From: Candidatus Cloacimonetes bacterium 4572_55
GTDB lineage: Bacteria; 4572-55
Assembly: GCA_002084765.1 (NCBI GenBank)
Contig: NBMB01000003.1
Location: forward strand, 62,001-126,000
Reading direction: 5' to 3'
DNA length: 64,000 nucleotides
Part shown: piece after piece, positions 33,636 to 42,119 of the stretch
Numbering within the stretch: position 1 is the stretch's first letter
How the letters are laid out: the number at the start of each line of letters is the position of its first letter
The notes under the pieces: generated by a model
Databases searched by the model: none
The model's input: the letters and a program-made list of their open reading frames with translations, nothing else
Told to the model about the DNA's origin: nothing
Program-made: the position numbers and the translations under genes

Positions 33636-36197
33636 ATGAAAAAATCTAACTTACGGAACTACTTTATGATACGCACGATTCGGGAAAACAAGATAGACAT
33701 CGCAATCGCCGCGATCTTGTTTATCGTCTCATACGGGCTATATTACGTCACCCTGGCTCCGGACGTCTGTTGGGAAGATTCTGGCGAATTGATCACCGCG
33801 GTATCTACATTGGGAATTTCCCACACACCGGGGCATCCCCTATATATCTTGCTTGGCAACCTTTCCCTATACTTCCATTCCAATCCCGCGTACGCGCTCA
33901 ACCTCTTTTCAGCGATCATGGGAGGATTCACTGTTGTTTTTCTATATATTGCCATTTTTGCGCTTCTGAATGGGCTGAATGGACTCGCAGAGAAAAAGAA
34001 CAGGACGCATCAAAGGATCATCGCGAGTGCCAGTTCCTTGACCTTTGCCGTCACCGCCTCGTTTTGGAGCCAGTCCTTATCCGCCGAAGTTTACACACTC
34101 CAATCATTTCTGACCTCTCTTATTGTTTGCCTGCTAATCTATTGGTTTTTTCGTGGGACAGGAAATCGGTTGTTGCTTCTGAGCGCGTACATTCTCGGGC
34201 TTGGGCTGACAAACAACATCACATTGATTGTGTTGCTCCCTGCAATTTTGGTTCTCGTTATGAATAGAGATCGTCTGAAACGTCCAGCACTATCGGAGAG
34301 TCTGATCGCTCTGATACTATTCATATTTGGATTGACGCTTTATATCTATCTCCCGATCCGATCTTTAAGCGATCCCTTCCTGGATTGGGGAAATCCGGAA
34401 ACATGGGATCAATTCCTCTGGATGCTGACCATGCAGGAATATGCTGAGGGCGCAGGATCTACCTACGCGGCAAAGGACGTCGCCGCCTCTTTGATCTCCA
34501 AAAAAATTCTGCTTCAATTTAGCTGGATAGGGCTGATCCTCGGCGTGACCGGTTGGGCGGCTCTATTTTGGAGGCAACAGAAAATCGCTCTATTTTTCAC
34601 AATCATAATCATTTTGAATCTTGCCTTAAGCCTATTTTTGGGCGCGGGACCCGACTTTGAGGCGTATTTCCTCACATCATATTTATGTTTTGCGATCCTG
34701 ATCGCTTCTGGAACGGATTCCCTTATTTTTTTGCTGAAAAAAGTTAAAAATATCAAACTCTCCGCAGTTGCAATAGGAGCGTCCATTCTTTTACTCATCA
34801 GCCTCATCCCGACCCTGGGTCTTGTGAATTACGACCAAGTGGAAAAACGGAACGCTGTCTGGGCAAAAGAATTTGCAATAATATTGTCTGAAAATCTCCC
34901 GGAGAAGGCGATTTTTATCACGGACAATACAGTTGACCATTTTCTGCTAATGTATGTGCAGGGCGTCCTTGACCAACGTCGAGATATCGCCAATATTTAC
35001 TCGCCGCTGTTGAAATTTTCCTGGTATCGAGAACAAGTTAGAGAGCGACATCCAGACCTGCATTTTGTCGAATATAGCCAAGATCTGAGCCTGACCGACG
35101 CGAAAGTCTTGCAGGATTTTGTCGGCGTTAATCTAAGCCAAGATCTCTACTTCACGACAGCGCGCAGTTGGCAGATCAACGGCAATTTGCTCTCGCCTTA
35201 CGGATATGTCTTCAGGGTCACGCCGGACAGTTTAGACTTGCCGCGCCACTTTGAATTGACGGAAAAACTCGATCCGAAATTGCCGGATCACGCGGATAAA
35301 AAAACCAAAATCCATTACGCGATTCATCATAGCACAATGGGCAGTTTGTTATGGACGCGCCACGAGCGGTTAGCCGCGATAAAAGAGATGAATATGGCTG
35401 TGAAAGTCAATCCAGATAACGCGGAAGTGCATTTTAATCTGGCAACGGCTTATGAAAATATCGCCTATTACGACAGTGCAATTTCGTATTATGAAAAGGC
35501 GTTGGAGCTGAACCCGAATAGCAGCATCTCATATTTCCGCGTGGCAATGGCTTTTATCAATATGAAGCTGTTCGAGTCCGCTATTGACTATCTGCAAAAA
35601 GCACTGGAACTGCAACCGCATAATCCGGATTATTGGTATCATTTGGCTCTGGTTCTGAGCGAAGAAAAGCAGGTCGGCAAGTCTTTAGATTCGATCGCCA
35701 AGGCGGTTCAATATCGTCCGGACTTCCCAGAAGCCTATTATTTTAAAGGGCTGTTGCTCCGGCGACGCGAAAAACTTGTCGAGTCCTCGGAAGCGTTCCG
35801 GAAGGCGACGGATATCCGACCCAAATATCTGGAGGCATGGCTGGAACTCGGCTCAAATCTGTTGCGATTGGGCGACTTTGATCAGTCTCTGTCCGTGTTT
35901 GAAAAAGCGGTCGAACTGGATCCGAAAGACCCTTTTGCATGGTTCACACTGGCTCGCGTGCATACCAAGCGGGAAGATAAGGAGCGCATGCGGCAATCCT
36001 TGAAAAAGGCGATTGAGTTGGGTGGATCAGAGATCGTTTATATGGCGCGAATCGATCCGATTTTAAAAAATTATGCGTCCCCAATAATTGATAAATATAT
36101 CGAAAGTAAAAATTTTGATGATGCAAATGGTAAAAAAAGCAAAGGGACGCAGGGACCTATGCACAGATCCATGAGCGCGGAAAAGGATTCGTTATGA
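33636..36197 (+). CDS. DUF2723-TPR membrane protein (probable glycosyltransferase)
   Basis: 853 residues. The N-terminal region (about 20-400) has about ten membrane segments and the DUF2723 hallmark VCWEDSGELITAVSTLGISH followed by TPGHPLYILLG, where the acidic WEDSGE loop is the GT-C-like catalytic position. TMEM260, the human member of this family, is a protein O-mannosyltransferase. Residues about 400-540 are soluble and the C-terminal 560-830 is a string of TPRs (DSAISYYEKALELNPNSS, SAIDYLQKALELQPHNPDY). So a membrane glycosyltransferase with an attached protein-binding tail. The ribosome-binding site is weak; Met11 is an alternative start. The next gene overlaps its stop by 4 bp (ATGA). 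Confidence 0.85.
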   Translation: MKKSNLRNYFMIRTIRENKIDIAIAAILFIVSYGLYYVTLAPDVCWEDSGELITAVSTLGISHTPGHPLYILLGNLSLYFHSNPAYALNLFSAIMGGFTVVFLYIAIFALLNGLNGLAEKKNRTHQRIIASASSLTFAVTASFWSQSLSAEVYTLQSFLTSLIVCLLIYWFFRGTGNRLLLLSAYILGLGLTNNITLIVLLPAILVLVMNRDRLKRPALSESLIALILFIFGLTLYIYLPIRSLSDPFLDWGNPETWDQFLWMLTMQEYAEGAGSTYAAKDVAASLISKKILLQFSWIGLILGVTGWAALFWRQQKIALFFTIIIILNLALSLFLGAGPDFEAYFLTSYLCFAILIASGTDSLIFLLKKVKNIKLSAVAIGASILLLISLIPTLGLVNYDQVEKRNAVWAKEFAIILSENLPEKAIFITDNTVDHFLLMYVQGVLDQRRDIANIYSPLLKFSWYREQVRERHPDLHFVEYSQDLSLTDAKVLQDFVGVNLSQDLYFTTARSWQINGNLLSPYGYVFRVTPDSLDLPRHFELTEKLDPKLPDHADKKTKIHYAIHHSTMGSLLWTRHERLAAIKEMNMAVKVNPDNAEVHFNLATAYENIAYYDSAISYYEKALELNPNSSISYFRVAMAFINMKLFESAIDYLQKALELQPHNPDYWYHLALVLSEEKQVGKSLDSIAKAVQYRPDFPEAYYFKGLLLRRREKLVESSEAFRKATDIRPKYLEAWLELGSNLLRLGDFDQSLSVFEKAVELDPKDPFAWFTLARVHTKREDKERMRQSLKKAIELGGSEIVYMARIDPILKNYASPIIDKYIESKNFDDANGKKSKGTQGPMHRSMSAEKDSL

Positions 36198-37885
36198 AAA
36201 TAAATTTGGAGCAATTCATACTGGGCACTATCATCGTTCTTATGCTCATTTTGGTGTTATACCCGATGATTCTCATATTTTGGCAGAGCTTTATCGTGGA
36301 TGAAATAATTAAACTCGGTAAAGAACGGCTGGTAATCAAACACTTTTCGTTAGGCAACTATATCGACGCTCTTGGCGACAAGCACAATATAGTTCCACTA
36401 AAAAACACTCTCATATTGGGACTTTTGACCACACTTTTCTCTGTTCTGATCGGCGCGCCTCTCGCATGGCTGGTCATTCGCACCAACCTGATAGCGGCTT
36501 CAAAAATCCGTTCGATTATGTTGATTCCCTACATGGTTCCACCATTCATCGGCGCAATCGCTTGGGAGCAACTCCTGACAAGGGACGTCGGATATTTCAA
36601 CAAATTCATCGTGGCGATGATCGGATCGTCCCCATTCGACATCCACAGTTTCCCTGGACTGATCTGGGTGATGACGCTCATGCTCTACCCTATGGTCTTC
36701 CTGACCACAGCCGGCGCGCTGGAACGTATGGACCCGACGCTGGAAGAAGCCGCGAGAATCTCTGGATCCAATAATTTTAAGGTAATGAAAGACATCACGT
36801 TACCATTGGTCGCGCCCAGCATAGCGGCAGGCGCGATACTTGTCTTTATCCAGACGATCGGCAACTTCGGCATTCCTGCATTGATCGGTATGCAGGCGCA
36901 TATCTTTGTTATGACTACACAGATATACGCGCATCTGACCAGCATCGGAAACATCAAAATCGCGTTGGTCCTCTCGACGATCCTCATGGCATTGGCGTTT
37001 GCCGGAGTCTATTCCAATCAAATTTTTTTCAGGGACAAACAATTTTCTATCATCGCAGGGAAATCGATGCGACCCAATGTGGTGGATCTGGGATTCTTGC
37101 GCATCCCGATTCTTGTCGCGCTCGGATTTTTTTTGTTGATCACGGTTGTCAGCCCATTTGTCTCTATTTTTTTTACATCGTTGCTCAAGGCATGGGGGGC
37201 AAAGCTGACCTTCGCTAACCTCACCCTGCATAACTTTCATTATATCCTGTTTGAATATGGAGAGACGCAAAACGCCTTTATTAACAGCTTCTTACTGGCA
37301 ATCTCCGCCGCCACAATCACCACGTTTTTCGGAGCCATTATCGCGTATATCCTTGTCAAAACCAAAACAAGAGGCAAAACATTGCTGGATACGGTCACTA
37401 CGCTACCCTATTCGCTGCCCGGCGTAGTCGTTGCCGTAGCCATGATTCTGGCATGGTCGGGACGCATCGGGATAAATCTATACGACACCTTCTGGATCAT
37501 CCTGATGGCATATATTGTGAACTATCTCACCTTAGCGGTGCGAACAGTATCCTCTTCATTGTCCCAAATCCATGACTCGTTGGAAGAAGCGGTGCGAATC
37601 TCTGGCGGATCATGGCTCCGATCGTTCAAGGACGTCGTGATCCCGCTTATCCGACCCGGTCTCATTGCAGGATGGTTCCTGATCTTTATGCCCACCTTGC
37701 GAGAGCTGAATATGTCGATCATGCTCGCTGGACCGGAGACAAAAACCCTGGGAGTCGCTGTCTATGAGATGCAGGACGCGGGATATTACCAGATTTCCGC
37801 AGCGTTAGCCGTTGTGATCCTCAGCGTTGTGATATTCGGAAATATTATTATTCGAAAATTTTCTGGCGGGAAGCTGGGACTATAA
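36194..37885 (+). CDS. Fused ABC permease, FbpB/ThiP-type
   Basis: 563 residues with about twelve membrane segments forming two MetI domains. EAA loops are clear in each half: LEEAARISGSNNFKVMKDIT with LPLVAPSI, and LEEAVRISGGSWLRSFKDVV with IPLIRPGL. This is the permease of iron(III), thiamine or phosphonate-type importers. No substrate-binding protein or matching ATPase gene is adjacent; FtsE upstream is not of the FbpC class. It begins inside the previous stop codon (ATGA), so it is translationally coupled to the DUF2723-TPR gene. A terminator follows. Confidence 0.88.
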   Translation: MKINLEQFILGTIIVLMLILVLYPMILIFWQSFIVDEIIKLGKERLVIKHFSLGNYIDALGDKHNIVPLKNTLILGLLTTLFSVLIGAPLAWLVIRTNLIAASKIRSIMLIPYMVPPFIGAIAWEQLLTRDVGYFNKFIVAMIGSSPFDIHSFPGLIWVMTLMLYPMVFLTTAGALERMDPTLEEAARISGSNNFKVMKDITLPLVAPSIAAGAILVFIQTIGNFGIPALIGMQAHIFVMTTQIYAHLTSIGNIKIALVLSTILMALAFAGVYSNQIFFRDKQFSIIAGKSMRPNVVDLGFLRIPILVALGFFLLITVVSPFVSIFFTSLLKAWGAKLTFANLTLHNFHYILFEYGETQNAFINSFLLAISAATITTFFGAIIAYILVKTKTRGKTLLDTVTTLPYSLPGVVVAVAMILAWSGRIGINLYDTFWIILMAYIVNYLTLAVRTVSSSLSQIHDSLEEAVRISGGSWLRSFKDVVIPLIRPGLIAGWFLIFMPTLRELNMSIMLAGPETKTLGVAVYEMQDAGYYQISAALAVVILSVVIFGNIIIRKFSGGKLGL

Positions 37886-38006
37886 CCATAAATCTGTCTT
37901 CTTGGGAGTTACCACATACGGAACTGCCACATACGATTGCCCTGAAAAATATGATGTTATGATGTATTAACGCGTGACTCGAAACGAATTGGTCATGACC
38001 TTTTTG

Positions 38007-38056
38007 GAGTGCTTGTAATATGTGGTCATAGACAGCATATTACAAGCACTCTTTTT
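38007..38056 (+). terminator. Rho-independent terminator after the ftsE-led operon
   Basis: GAGTGCTTGTAATATG (38007-38022) and CATATTACAAGCACTC (38036-38051) form a perfect 16-bp stem with a 13-nt loop, followed by TTTTT. In the leftward direction the tail is not U-rich. Confidence 0.9.
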
Positions 38057-38059
38057 CGA

Positions 38060-39055
38060 TTACCCCTCAATATCGGGTCGAGTTTGTCGGATCGTCTGCT
38101 CAATTTGATCCGGTCGCAATCCCACTTGATCCGCCAACTTTTTGATGTATGATCCGAACTGTTCCTTGAGAGATGCGGCAGCGGCTTGCTCGTCATCTGG
38201 ATAAGCTTTTTGGACATCCTGCTTCAACTTATCGTAATAGGGCAAAGCTATTCTTGCCACCTCCTGCCGGACGAAATAGAGCGAATAGAGCGAGTGCGTC
38301 TCCAATTGATCTATATAAAGTTCATAATAACTGTTTTTTTCCGTCCAGATCAACCGGATTTTTTCCTCTTCAATCTCCATATAAGCCTTCGACTTTTCGT
38401 AATTAACACCTTGATACGCGGCTGGCGAGTCATACAGAATCACGCGCGCTTGGGGCCAAACTTCCAATTTTTCCCGCAACTCCTCCCCAAATTGGAGATA
38501 AAAGGAGTCGAGTATTTGCGCCGCGATCGATTCGGTCACATCGTCCGGTTTGTTTAACATTACCTCCATGGAGCCATAGGTCCGCGTTTTCTTATAGGTC
38601 TTGATATAGGTTTCCAAGGTCTCCGGGCTGAAAGGGGCGGAGGGCTTTATAATCTCCAGATTGGGTCCTTGATCAAAACTCGGGGGTGCAGTCATTTTTC
38701 CCGGATTTGGATCAAGTCCAGCCGAGGCCTCTACCGGCGCAGTCGTTGTATCCGCTCCAACAACCGCGGTCGTATCAACCTCGGGGCGCGTGTCTGCCGA
38801 ATCGCTTTGAACCTGTCCTTTCCGATTTGCCATATCTCGAGTCCGCAGGATGCGCTCATCTGCCTGAGACGTATGGTGGATTTGGTTAGCGTGTTGATAT
38901 GAGGCGACCGCCCGTTGATATTCGCCCTGACGATAGTAAGCGTCCCCTTCGCCAATATATGTTTTGACTTGGGAAAACTTCTGGTAAGAAAGGAAACCGA
39001 AAAGAGCTATCGCGATGACGGCGACAAATAGGAGCGAAAATAGAATTTTTTTCAT
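38060..39055 (-). CDS. Membrane-anchored protein with TPR-like start
   Basis: 331 residues from ATG at 39055 (GGAGA upstream); a 33-residue longer frame has no support. One N-terminal membrane segment (MKKILFSLLFVAVIAIALFG) is followed by GEGDAYYRQGEYQRAVASYQ, a single TPR. A low-complexity Thr/Pro/Ser linker (about 80-130) leads to a C-terminal mostly helical domain (about 135-331) with Glu/Lys-rich segments. No enzyme motif is visible. Probably anchored in the inner membrane facing the periplasm. Its neighbours are an ABC-2 permease upstream and the terminator downstream. Function unknown. Confidence 0.75.
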   Translation of the reverse strand: MKKILFSLLFVAVIAIALFGFLSYQKFSQVKTYIGEGDAYYRQGEYQRAVASYQHANQIHHTSQADERILRTRDMANRKGQVQSDSADTRPEVDTTAVVGADTTTAPVEASAGLDPNPGKMTAPPSFDQGPNLEIIKPSAPFSPETLETYIKTYKKTRTYGSMEVMLNKPDDVTESIAAQILDSFYLQFGEELREKLEVWPQARVILYDSPAAYQGVNYEKSKAYMEIEEEKIRLIWTEKNSYYELYIDQLETHSLYSLYFVRQEVARIALPYYDKLKQDVQKAYPDDEQAAAASLKEQFGSYIKKLADQVGLRPDQIEQTIRQTRPDIEG

Positions 39056-39258
39056 TGTTCTCTCCGTTTTGAGATTGGTTGTTCTCGAATAAAGAATTAA
39101 AATATCCAGCAAAAGACAAGGCTTATTATAAATCAACAAGAACGAAATGTCCACTTTAAAAATAAAAAAAAACCGACTATAACCGAAAATTTATTTTTTG
39201 TATATAAGAGTAGCCTTTCTCCATTTCTGCCACACAGCAACCATGTCAAATCATAAAA

Positions 39259-40071
39259 TTATTTGATCAGGTCTCTGCGATTAAAATAAATCAGGCTGAA
39301 GAGAAAACCGCTCGCCCCCACTGCGGTCAAAATCGATATGTGAAGCGGGTTCAGATGGCGAGTCATCAGGATTTCGGTAGGAATATGACAACTGAATAGC
39401 GTCAAATAGTGCAAAGAATTCAGAACTTTGATCGTTTTCCCAAACAGTTCAAAAAATATTTGAAGGATCACGAATCCGATCGATATATCGACTACCTGGC
39501 TTCTTTCACCAGATACAGATGAAAGAGCTGTCGCCAACCCGGCAAACGCAAAGTGGAGCATGAAATAGTTGAGCGCACCCCGCTGGATAATGATCTTTGG
39601 GAACAAGACGCCGAAGGTTTTCGCCCCTACAAATGTCCCGTAGTAGACGCTCAAAGTCAGAAAGGCAACGCCAGTTATGATCAATCCGATATAGCTTGCC
39701 GCAAATTGTATCCGGGTAATCGGACGCGCCATCACCAAATCGATCGTGCCATTTTCGATCTCTCCGGCAAATCCCTTTGCCGCAAATCCGATGGAAAAAG
39801 TCAGTATGACAGCCAAAGGCAACGGATGGGTAAACGCTAACATAATAAGGTGATGGAGCGTCAGTTGGCGCACTCCCTCGATCCCCGCGGTGAGCTGTAG
39901 AACCTTCGGGATATAGCGGGAAAATTCGTTCAAATCGTGCTTATTACTAAACGCGGATAAGACCCAGGTATTCACATAGCCGAACAGGAAAAGCAGACAA
40001 AACGATAGGACATAACCCCGCCATTGATCAAAAACGATTTTTCGGATCAGATTGAGATGAATGAGTTTCAT
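39259..40071 (-). CDS. ABC-2-type permease, orphan
   Basis: 270 residues with about six membrane segments. The GSIGFAAKGFAGEIENGTIDL-like segment (FAAKGFAGEIENGTIDLVMA) matches the conserved EIExGTxxxxLxxPxxR signature of ABC-2 and NosY-like exporters (RPITRIQFAAS follows). GGAG precedes the ATG. No ATP-binding subunit is adjacent; the partner must be elsewhere. It follows the PorV-OmpA-AMIN gene by about 110 bp, separated by a hairpin. Confidence 0.8.
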   Translation of the reverse strand: MKLIHLNLIRKIVFDQWRGYVLSFCLLFLFGYVNTWVLSAFSNKHDLNEFSRYIPKVLQLTAGIEGVRQLTLHHLIMLAFTHPLPLAVILTFSIGFAAKGFAGEIENGTIDLVMARPITRIQFAASYIGLIITGVAFLTLSVYYGTFVGAKTFGVLFPKIIIQRGALNYFMLHFAFAGLATALSSVSGERSQVVDISIGFVILQIFFELFGKTIKVLNSLHYLTLFSCHIPTEILMTRHLNPLHISILTAVGASGFLFSLIYFNRRDLIK

Positions 40072-40097
40072 AGCGCTCTCCGTCGATCAATATCCAA

Positions 40098-40131
40098 AGA
40101 AATCCCCGGTGCATGTTGACCGGGGATTTCT
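40098..40131 (-). terminator. Hairpin after the PorV-OmpA-AMIN gene
   Basis: AGAAATCCCCGGT (40098-40110) and ACCGGGGATTTCT (40119-40131) form a perfect 13-bp stem with an 8-nt loop, 48 bp past the stop codon at 40179. The leftward tail (TTGGATATTG) lacks a U-run, so it may terminate only partly. Confidence 0.6.
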
Positions 40132-40178
40132 GGTGATGGGGGTCATGTTAAGGAGGAATTGAGATGAAAGAAGGAGGG

Positions 40179-42032
40179 CTACTCGAATCGAATAATCAAA
40201 TAATTTCCTTCTTGATAGACGGAATGCCTCCAGGGCTTGGAGGATAGATCAATCGCAATTCGGGTATAACCTATTCTTTCCGCATTCTTGGATTCCGACA
40301 ACTTGTTGTACGCCACCCGCGCCTGCTTCACATAGCCGATATTAATCGCCTTTGTTGAGTATTCCGTGAGAGGATAAATCTCTTGCAGATCGACAATAAA
40401 GGTATGGCGGTCTCTCGCCGGGCTGATCACTTTTTCTTTAAAATCCACTTGATTGCCGTTCAGCTTGACCATAATTTCCACAGCATTGCCCTGAACCCGA
40501 TGTTCCAACTCCAGCACGGCACTTGCCCCTATAGGCGGAATGACAAAGCCATTCATAAGCAACTCATGCTTGTACACGATCAAGTCGGTACGGCGGTTCA
40601 TAAAGCGATTTTCCGCGGATGTATTCGGCACAATGGGTCGGGTCTTTCCATATCCGACAGGCGGCAGCAGGTTCGAGTCCGCAAAGCCCAACCGACGGAT
40701 CAGGTAGCTGCGCACGCTCTCTGCCCGGCGTTGCGATAGACCGACATTATATTCCAGAGATCCGATGCTGTCGGTGTGACCCTCCAGCTTGATCTTGCTG
40801 TTTGGATAGTTGTTCAGCACAACCGCCAACTGCTCCAGAATCGGCTCCATATCGGTCCGGATATTCCATTTGTCAAAGTCAAAGTTGACACGTAGCGTAA
40901 CCAAGATGGTCCCGTCGGCAAGTTCCTTGACCTCGATCGGACCTCGGTTCGGCTCTGCTCTTGGCTGGATTGGCGGACCTTGACCAAAATCGGGGTTTAT
41001 GGGTTCTGCTATCGGCGGCTCCCAGGCACTGTATCCCCGCTTCCAATTCAGGCTAACTCGATGCGAGGCTTTGTCTTCGATCTCGCTTATAGGCGCGAAG
41101 GCATAATCAAAGAAAAAGTCCTTGACCCGAAAACCCGCGCCAATCGTCAAGCCCTGTATATCTTCGTTAATCCGATAGCCAACCCGTCCTGCGACAGTCT
41201 TATTAAAGAACCATGCTTCGCCTCCGACATTGATTTTAAGTTTATTATCAATCTGTTTGACCGCGTCAATAGCCAGATTGAATTCCTCTCCATGTCGGGG
41301 AGCAAAATGCCCTTCCGGAGTCACAATAGTCTCGCCGCCGAAACGTTTGGCAAGACCGCCCCGAATGGTAAATGGGAGCTTCTCGTCTTTATCATCGAAT
41401 GCGAACTGGGGACCAATATGCAACGCGGATATGCCGACCATAAAGCCCTGAGCATTGCGATAACTTATACCAAAATCGCCGGAAAACGCGTTCGTGGTCT
41501 CGCCTACCAGATCAATGTGGGTCAAATTTCCGGCTAACCCGACCGAGAATCCCGGAGCCACCTGCACGCCGTAACCCACTCGGACGGATATGTCCGAGCT
41601 ACTCAGGGTACTGCCTTCCACAGGCACGGGTTCGCCATTTTCAAGGATGGTCTCGTCTATGACGCCCTCGTCAAAATATTTCAGACCGATCCCCAGAACT
41701 CCGGTTTTTCCCCCTTGCAGTGGAAATGCTAAGCCGATTGCAGTTGTTCGGGTGTCGAGAAGCCATTCGTGGTGGTCTACGCCAGCCTCTAAATAGTTGA
41801 GAAACGCCAGACCAGATACGTTATATTCCAGCGCGTTCACATCATCGCAGAGTCCTGTAAAGGCTTGTCCCATACCGGCCGCCCGCGCCGCCGGAATTAC
41901 TTTAAGAATAGACAAGCCATACGTGCCGACATCCTCATTGGGACTGTCCGGCTTCTGCGCGTACAGCGGGCTAAAAACGCCGAGCGTCAAAAAAATTGTC
42001 GCTACAAGCAAATAAATACCAATTTTCTTCAT
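40179..42032 (-). CDS. PorV/PorQ-family barrel fused to OmpA and AMIN domains
   Basis: 617 residues from ATG at 42032, where AGGAGG precedes and a signal peptide begins (MKKIGIYLLVATIFLTLGVF...YA). The N-terminal 330 residues match the PorV/UPF0164 barrel (ARAAGMGQAFTGLCDDVNAL, YNVSGLAFLNYLEAGVDHHE). An OmpA-type peptidoglycan-binding domain follows (about 385-500: IKLEGHTDSIGSLEYNVGLS and RRAESVRSYLIRRLGF). The last 100 residues look like an AMIN domain ending IAIDLSSKPWRHSVYQEGNY. The three-part fusion is unusual: PorV is normally a stand-alone T9SS shuttle or attachment factor. It follows the Ycf48-like propeller gene by 87 bp in the same orientation and probably shares its transcript. Confidence 0.82.
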   Translation of the reverse strand: MKKIGIYLLVATIFLTLGVFSPLYAQKPDSPNEDVGTYGLSILKVIPAARAAGMGQAFTGLCDDVNALEYNVSGLAFLNYLEAGVDHHEWLLDTRTTAIGLAFPLQGGKTGVLGIGLKYFDEGVIDETILENGEPVPVEGSTLSSSDISVRVGYGVQVAPGFSVGLAGNLTHIDLVGETTNAFSGDFGISYRNAQGFMVGISALHIGPQFAFDDKDEKLPFTIRGGLAKRFGGETIVTPEGHFAPRHGEEFNLAIDAVKQIDNKLKINVGGEAWFFNKTVAGRVGYRINEDIQGLTIGAGFRVKDFFFDYAFAPISEIEDKASHRVSLNWKRGYSAWEPPIAEPINPDFGQGPPIQPRAEPNRGPIEVKELADGTILVTLRVNFDFDKWNIRTDMEPILEQLAVVLNNYPNSKIKLEGHTDSIGSLEYNVGLSQRRAESVRSYLIRRLGFADSNLLPPVGYGKTRPIVPNTSAENRFMNRRTDLIVYKHELLMNGFVIPPIGASAVLELEHRVQGNAVEIMVKLNGNQVDFKEKVISPARDRHTFIVDLQEIYPLTEYSTKAINIGYVKQARVAYNKLSESKNAERIGYTRIAIDLSSKPWRHSVYQEGNYLIIRFE

Positions 42033-42119
42033 CTGAAATTCCTCCTTAATATCTTCAGCCGGCGAGGGAATCCCCGGTTGATATATCCATTTGTTAATTT
42101 CCACATTAAGATGCACGGA

